Of a DNA stretch of 9,022 nt, positions 6,494 through 9,022 are shown piece after piece. Numbering within the stretch: the stretch's first letter is position 1; each line of letters starts with the position of its first letter. Both the position numbers and the translations under genes were made by a program. Source of the DNA: an uncultured Clostridium sp. (GTDB lineage Bacteria > Bacillota > Clostridia > Lachnospirales > Lachnospiraceae); assembly GCA_958349075.1 (NCBI GenBank), contig CATWBR010000164.1, positions 1 to 9,022 on the forward strand, written 5' to 3'. A model generated the notes under the pieces. That model was given only the letters and a program-made list of their open reading frames with translations. It searched no databases and was not told the DNA's origin.

Positions 6494-7681
6494 TTATTCT
6501 CTGTGAATCACCGCCGAACATCCCATGCCGCCTCCCACACAGAGCGTGGCCAGCCCTGTTTTTGCATCGCGTTTTATCATCTCATGTATGAGGGTAACAA
6601 GAATACGGCAGCCGGATGCCCCCACCGGATGCCCCAGAGCGATTGCCCCTCCATTGACATTCAGTATTTCCTTTTTAATTCCCAAATCACGTTGCACCGC
6701 GACGGACTGCGCAGCGAACGCCTCATTTGCCTCTATTAAATCAAACTGTTCCATAGTCATCCCGGCACGCTGCAGTGTTTTCCTGGTAGCCGCCACCGGA
6801 CCGATCCCCATGATTCTGGGTTCCACTCCCGCCAGTTCACCGGCTGTCCAGACTGCCTGTACCGGAACACCTAATTCCTTGGCTCTTTCCTCACTCATCA
6901 CCACTACCGCGGCGGCTCCGTCATTGACACCCGAGGAATTTCCCGCCGTCACAATACCGTCCTGTTTAAACGCCGGCTTTAACCTTGAAATATTCTCCGC
7001 CGTGGTGCCGTACCTTGGAGCCTCATCCCGTTCAACCATGACCGTATTCTTTCCTTTACCAGCTTCAACCGGAACAATCTCATCCCTGAACCGGCCGCTC
7101 TCGCAGGCCGCGCATGCTTTCTCCTGGCTTCCGGCGGCGAATTCATCCAATTGTTTACGGCTGATTCCCCACTCATTCGCTATATTTTCAGCGGTAATTC
7201 CCATATGGTACCCGCCGAAGGCATCGGTCAACGCATCGCAAATCATGGAATCCTCCAACACTCCGTTTCCCATGCGGTAGCCCATGCGTCCCTGTCGGAT
7301 CAGATAAGGGGCTCCCGTCATGCTCTCGGCTCCCCCTGCCACAATGATATCGGCATGGCCGGCCTGGATCAGCTTGGCCGCCAGGTTGACACAGTGAAGG
7401 CCGGAACCGCAGAGCACATTGATCGTTGCAGCCGGCGCTTCCACCGGAATCCCAGCGTTGACAGCCGCCTGCCGCGCAAGGTTTTGTCCCAGCCCCGCCT
7501 GAATCACGCACCCCATATATACTTCATCCACCTGTTCCGGACGGATTCCGGCCCGTCTCATCGCTTCCCTTATAACCGTCTCACCCAGCCGGGCCGCCGG
7601 GACGAGACCCAATGCCCCTCCCATCACTCCAATCGGGGTACGGCATGCCCCTGCCAAAACCACTTTTCGCGTTCCATTCAT
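6494..7681 (-). CDS. Acetyl-CoA acetyltransferase (acetoacetyl-CoA thiolase)
   Basis: Condenses two acetyl-CoA to acetoacetyl-CoA or, in reverse, splits acetoacetyl-CoA with CoA. The 395 residues are the usual thiolase length. Catalytic residues are all present: the nucleophile C91 in NVLCGSGLH (88-96), N319 in NEAFAAQ (319-325), H351 in GGAIALGHPVGASG (344-357) and the proton-shuttling C381 in CVGGGMG (381-387). The H159-M160 pair (YHMGITAEN) is typical of short-chain biosynthetic-type thiolases such as PhbA/AtoB/ThlA. The start at 7681 has a modest GGGAG site 9 nt upstream. It follows the transporter gene by 54 nt and precedes gctA by 31 nt, so it is probably in the same transcript. It is not part of the A. 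fermentans gct-gcd-hgd gene set I know. Its likely job here is to handle acetoacetyl-CoA made from crotonyl-CoA and to supply acetyl-CoA for GctAB. No crotonase or hydroxybutyryl-CoA dehydrogenase is in the window. Chain-length specificity cannot be settled by eye. Confidence 0.93.
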   Translation of the reverse strand: MNGTRKVVLAGACRTPIGVMGGALGLVPAARLGETVIREAMRRAGIRPEQVDEVYMGCVIQAGLGQNLARQAAVNAGIPVEAPAATINVLCGSGLHCVNLAAKLIQAGHADIIVAGGAESMTGAPYLIRQGRMGYRMGNGVLEDSMICDALTDAFGGYHMGITAENIANEWGISRKQLDEFAAGSQEKACAACESGRFRDEIVPVEAGKGKNTVMVERDEAPRYGTTAENISRLKPAFKQDGIVTAGNSSGVNDGAAAVVVMSEERAKELGVPVQAVWTAGELAGVEPRIMGIGPVAATRKTLQRAGMTMEQFDLIEANEAFAAQSVAVQRDLGIKKEILNVNGGAIALGHPVGASGCRILVTLIHEMIKRDAKTGLATLCVGGGMGCSAVIHRE

Positions 7682-7735
7682 CTGTTTATTCTCCCGGTTT
7701 TACACTTATTATTATTTACTTATCTATGCGCAGGT

Positions 7736-8935
7736 TCAAAGCGGCCAGAATATCGGAATCACAATCATACTGATAACTACCGACAAAATTGTGAGTCCCA
7801 GGCCCGGAATAAAGAAATCCATAAACTGCAGGTTACCCGGTTTCACAACCAGCGTATTGGTAGGGGAACCGACCGGGGTAAGGAACGGAGAAGATGCACC
7901 CACACAGATAGCCACACCGGCCGCCACCGGATTCATTCCAATAGAAACTGCAATCGGTATAAAGAGCGGTGTCACCAGAAGAACGGTGGAAGTATTCATC
8001 ATACGGGTAACCGCATTGGCAATCATGGCTCCGGCTCCGCTGGCGGTCATTGCCTTTGTCACGGCCGACATTCCCGTTACGATAAAAATTGTATCCCAGT
8101 CTACCGCTCTTGCCGCCTCCTTCGTCGTCAGGCAGCCGGTGAGAATTAGGATCAGGCAGCCCAAAGCCGCTATATAATACATGGGAAACGACTTATTATC
8201 TGCCGCCATGGCTGCAAATGTGATAATCAGAATAACCGCGGTGATGGCGGCCTTCTTTTTGCTAAAAACGGCTTCTCCACCCGAGGTTGCTACCAGGTCG
8301 TCCAGATACTCTCTGTTTACCGGTCTCGGATTTCTCAATGTCTTTTTGCCGATTGTCATAAAGTAGACGGCAAATGCAATACAGAGCGGAAGGCCGACCT
8401 TACCCAGCTCAAAAAACGAAAGGAAATCGATTCCCATTTCTTCAATCATACCGGCCGTACTCACATTGCTGGCCGCGCCTACTAACGTCAGGTTACATCC
8501 GATGCTGGATGCAAAAGACAGTACAATCATCTGCCTGGAAATTGAGACCCCCGCCTGCATGCTCATGGCTATGACAATCGGCAGCATCATGGCAACAACC
8601 GAAGTACCGCTGCAGACAGATGAAAATGTGAGAGCCACAAACATTGTAGCCAGCATAATTCCGTTTTCCGTGGTTCCGGTGACCCTTACTATTTTTTTAC
8701 TCAGCTTGTCCGCCAGCCCGGAATGGAAAATAGCTCCTCCGATTATCATTGTCGCTGCCAGCAGAATACAGGTGGAACCTGAGGCCGCAGAAAAAACATC
8801 GGTCTTCTGGACGATTCCAAACAAAGATAAAACAAAGGCGCCCCCGATCGAAATAACTGCCAGAGGCAAAATCTCTGTAACAAACCCTACAGCCATAACT
8901 GCTAATACAATCAATGTAATAACCGCCTGTGACAT
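7736..8935 (-). CDS. SLC13 (DASS/CitT-type) membrane transporter
   Basis: Predicted inner-membrane permease of 399 residues with about ten hydrophobic segments, most clearly near 5-20, 22-40, 52-72, 92-128, 136-152, 178-195, 228-243, 251-267, 282-296, 316-347 and 372-397. It shows the two-repeat layout of the SLC13/divalent anion:sodium symporter family. An SGT triplet at 109-111 before MMLPIVIAM stands where the first SNT substrate motif is expected. NTS at 314-316 before LLVTPLFIPIAV stands at the second. SSPFLTPVGSPTNTLV (348-363) matches the second-repeat PVGxPxN motif. It is shorter than the usual 450-500 residues. The start at 8935 was chosen for its AAAGGAGGG site 6 nt upstream. Likely cargo is a dicarboxylate of the pathway (2-oxoglutarate, 2-hydroxyglutarate, glutaconate, or a C4 acid), driven by sodium, but this rests on context. 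Related ion transporters (ArsB/NhaD superfamily) share the fold, so the substrate is uncertain. Confidence 0.8.
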   Translation of the reverse strand: MSQAVITLIVLAVMAVGFVTEILPLAVISIGGAFVLSLFGIVQKTDVFSAASGSTCILLAATMIIGGAIFHSGLADKLSKKIVRVTGTTENGIMLATMFVALTFSSVCSGTSVVAMMLPIVIAMSMQAGVSISRQMIVLSFASSIGCNLTLVGAASNVSTAGMIEEMGIDFLSFFELGKVGLPLCIAFAVYFMTIGKKTLRNPRPVNREYLDDLVATSGGEAVFSKKKAAITAVILIITFAAMAADNKSFPMYYIAALGCLILILTGCLTTKEAARAVDWDTIFIVTGMSAVTKAMTASGAGAMIANAVTRMMNTSTVLLVTPLFIPIAVSIGMNPVAAGVAICVGASSPFLTPVGSPTNTLVVKPGNLQFMDFFIPGLGLTILSVVISMIVIPIFWPL

Positions 8936-8941
8936 ATAATA

Positions 8942-8950
8942 CCCTCCTTT
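8942..8950 (-). promoter_or_regulatory. Ribosome binding site of the transporter gene
   Basis: AAAGGAGGG on the minus strand, 6 nt before the ATG at 8933-8935. It is the strongest such site in the leader and sets the start at 8935 rather than at a Met 25 codons upstream. Confidence 0.85.
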
Positions 8951-8994
8951 TACATTACATGTTTCCCCTTTTGTGACAGCTATTTTTCTGCAGA

Positions 8995-9021
8995 ATGATA
9001 GCATATCCATAATGTTATGAA
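8995..9021 (-). promoter_or_regulatory. Candidate operon promoter
   Basis: On the minus strand TATCAT (8995-9000) is preceded directly by TGC (9001-9003), giving an extended -10 box close to TGnTATAAT with one mismatch in the hexamer. A weak TTCATA (9016-9021) lies 15 nt upstream as a possible -35 box. Transcription would begin near 8988 and leave a leader of about 50 nt. The window ends here, so an upstream gene in the same transcript cannot be ruled out. The small inverted repeat GATA-TGC-TATC (8997-9007) overlaps the -10 region and could be a regulator site or chance. Confidence 0.3.
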
Positions 9022-9022
9022 T

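Noticed and set aside
7682..7735. Possible terminator or second promoter between the transporter and the thiolase
   Set aside because: The 54-nt gap is AT-rich but shows no stem-loop with a U-tract and no convincing -35/-10 pair, so read-through is the simplest view.
7151..8149. Long plus-strand open frame of 332 codons
   Set aside because: It runs antisense across the transporter and thiolase genes. Its product is rich in His, Arg, Asn and Gly with no recognisable domain, as expected of a shadow frame.
8971..8976. TTGTGA, half of a Rex- or Crp-type operator, in the leader
   Set aside because: The matching second half (TCACAA at the right spacing) is absent, so there is no basis for calling an operator.
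8936..9010. A 25-codon N-terminal extension of the transporter from an ATG at 9010
   Set aside because: The extension is polar, does not resemble a signal peptide, and contains the strong AAAGGAGGG site that serves the ATG at 8935.

Overview
The window is a single-direction gene cluster. All eight genes lie on the minus strand and are read from right to left, with gaps of 54 nt or less and one overlap. It carries the core of the 2-hydroxyglutarate pathway of glutamate fermentation. The gene products resemble those of Acidaminococcus fermentans closely enough, from memory, to be named: GctA and GctB (glutaconate CoA-transferase), GcdA (glutaconyl-CoA decarboxylase alpha subunit), and HgdA and HgdB (2-hydroxyglutaryl-CoA dehydratase). 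Strong AGGAGG-type ribosome binding sites, a roughly half GC composition and the oxygen-sensitive enzymes point to an anaerobic member of the Bacillota. A gut-type Clostridia (Lachnospiraceae or Oscillospiraceae) is most likely, with Negativicutes as the alternative. The species cannot be read from this window.

Layout in order of transcription: a short leader with a candidate promoter (8936-9022); an SLC13-like membrane transporter (7736-8935); an acetyl-CoA acetyltransferase-type thiolase (6494-7681); gctA (5500-6462); gctB (4703-5497); gcdA (2918-4687); hgdA (1645-2907); hgdB (534-1673); and a cysteine-rich DUF1847-type protein (1-502) that runs off the left edge. No intrinsic terminator is visible between genes. 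There is no gene-free stretch above 300 bases, no RNA gene, no mobile element and no CRISPR array.

How the genes work together: GctAB moves CoA from acetyl-CoA (or glutaconyl-CoA) to (R)-2-hydroxyglutarate. HgdAB, after reductive activation, removes water to give glutaconyl-CoA. GcdA, with its biotin and membrane partners, decarboxylates this to crotonyl-CoA while sodium is pumped. Crotonyl-CoA then goes to butyrate, or by oxidation to acetoacetyl-CoA, which the thiolase can split to acetyl-CoA. That acetyl-CoA can in turn feed GctAB. The transporter probably brings in, or exports, a dicarboxylate of the pathway.

The most notable points are what is absent and what is added. The activator gene hgdC, which sits between gcdA and hgdA in A. 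fermentans, is missing: gcdA and hgdA are only 10 nt apart. The genes for the biotin carrier and sodium pump subunits of the decarboxylase are not in the window. A transporter and a thiolase lead the cluster, and an uncharacterised protein with ten cysteines in its first 167 residues follows the dehydratase.
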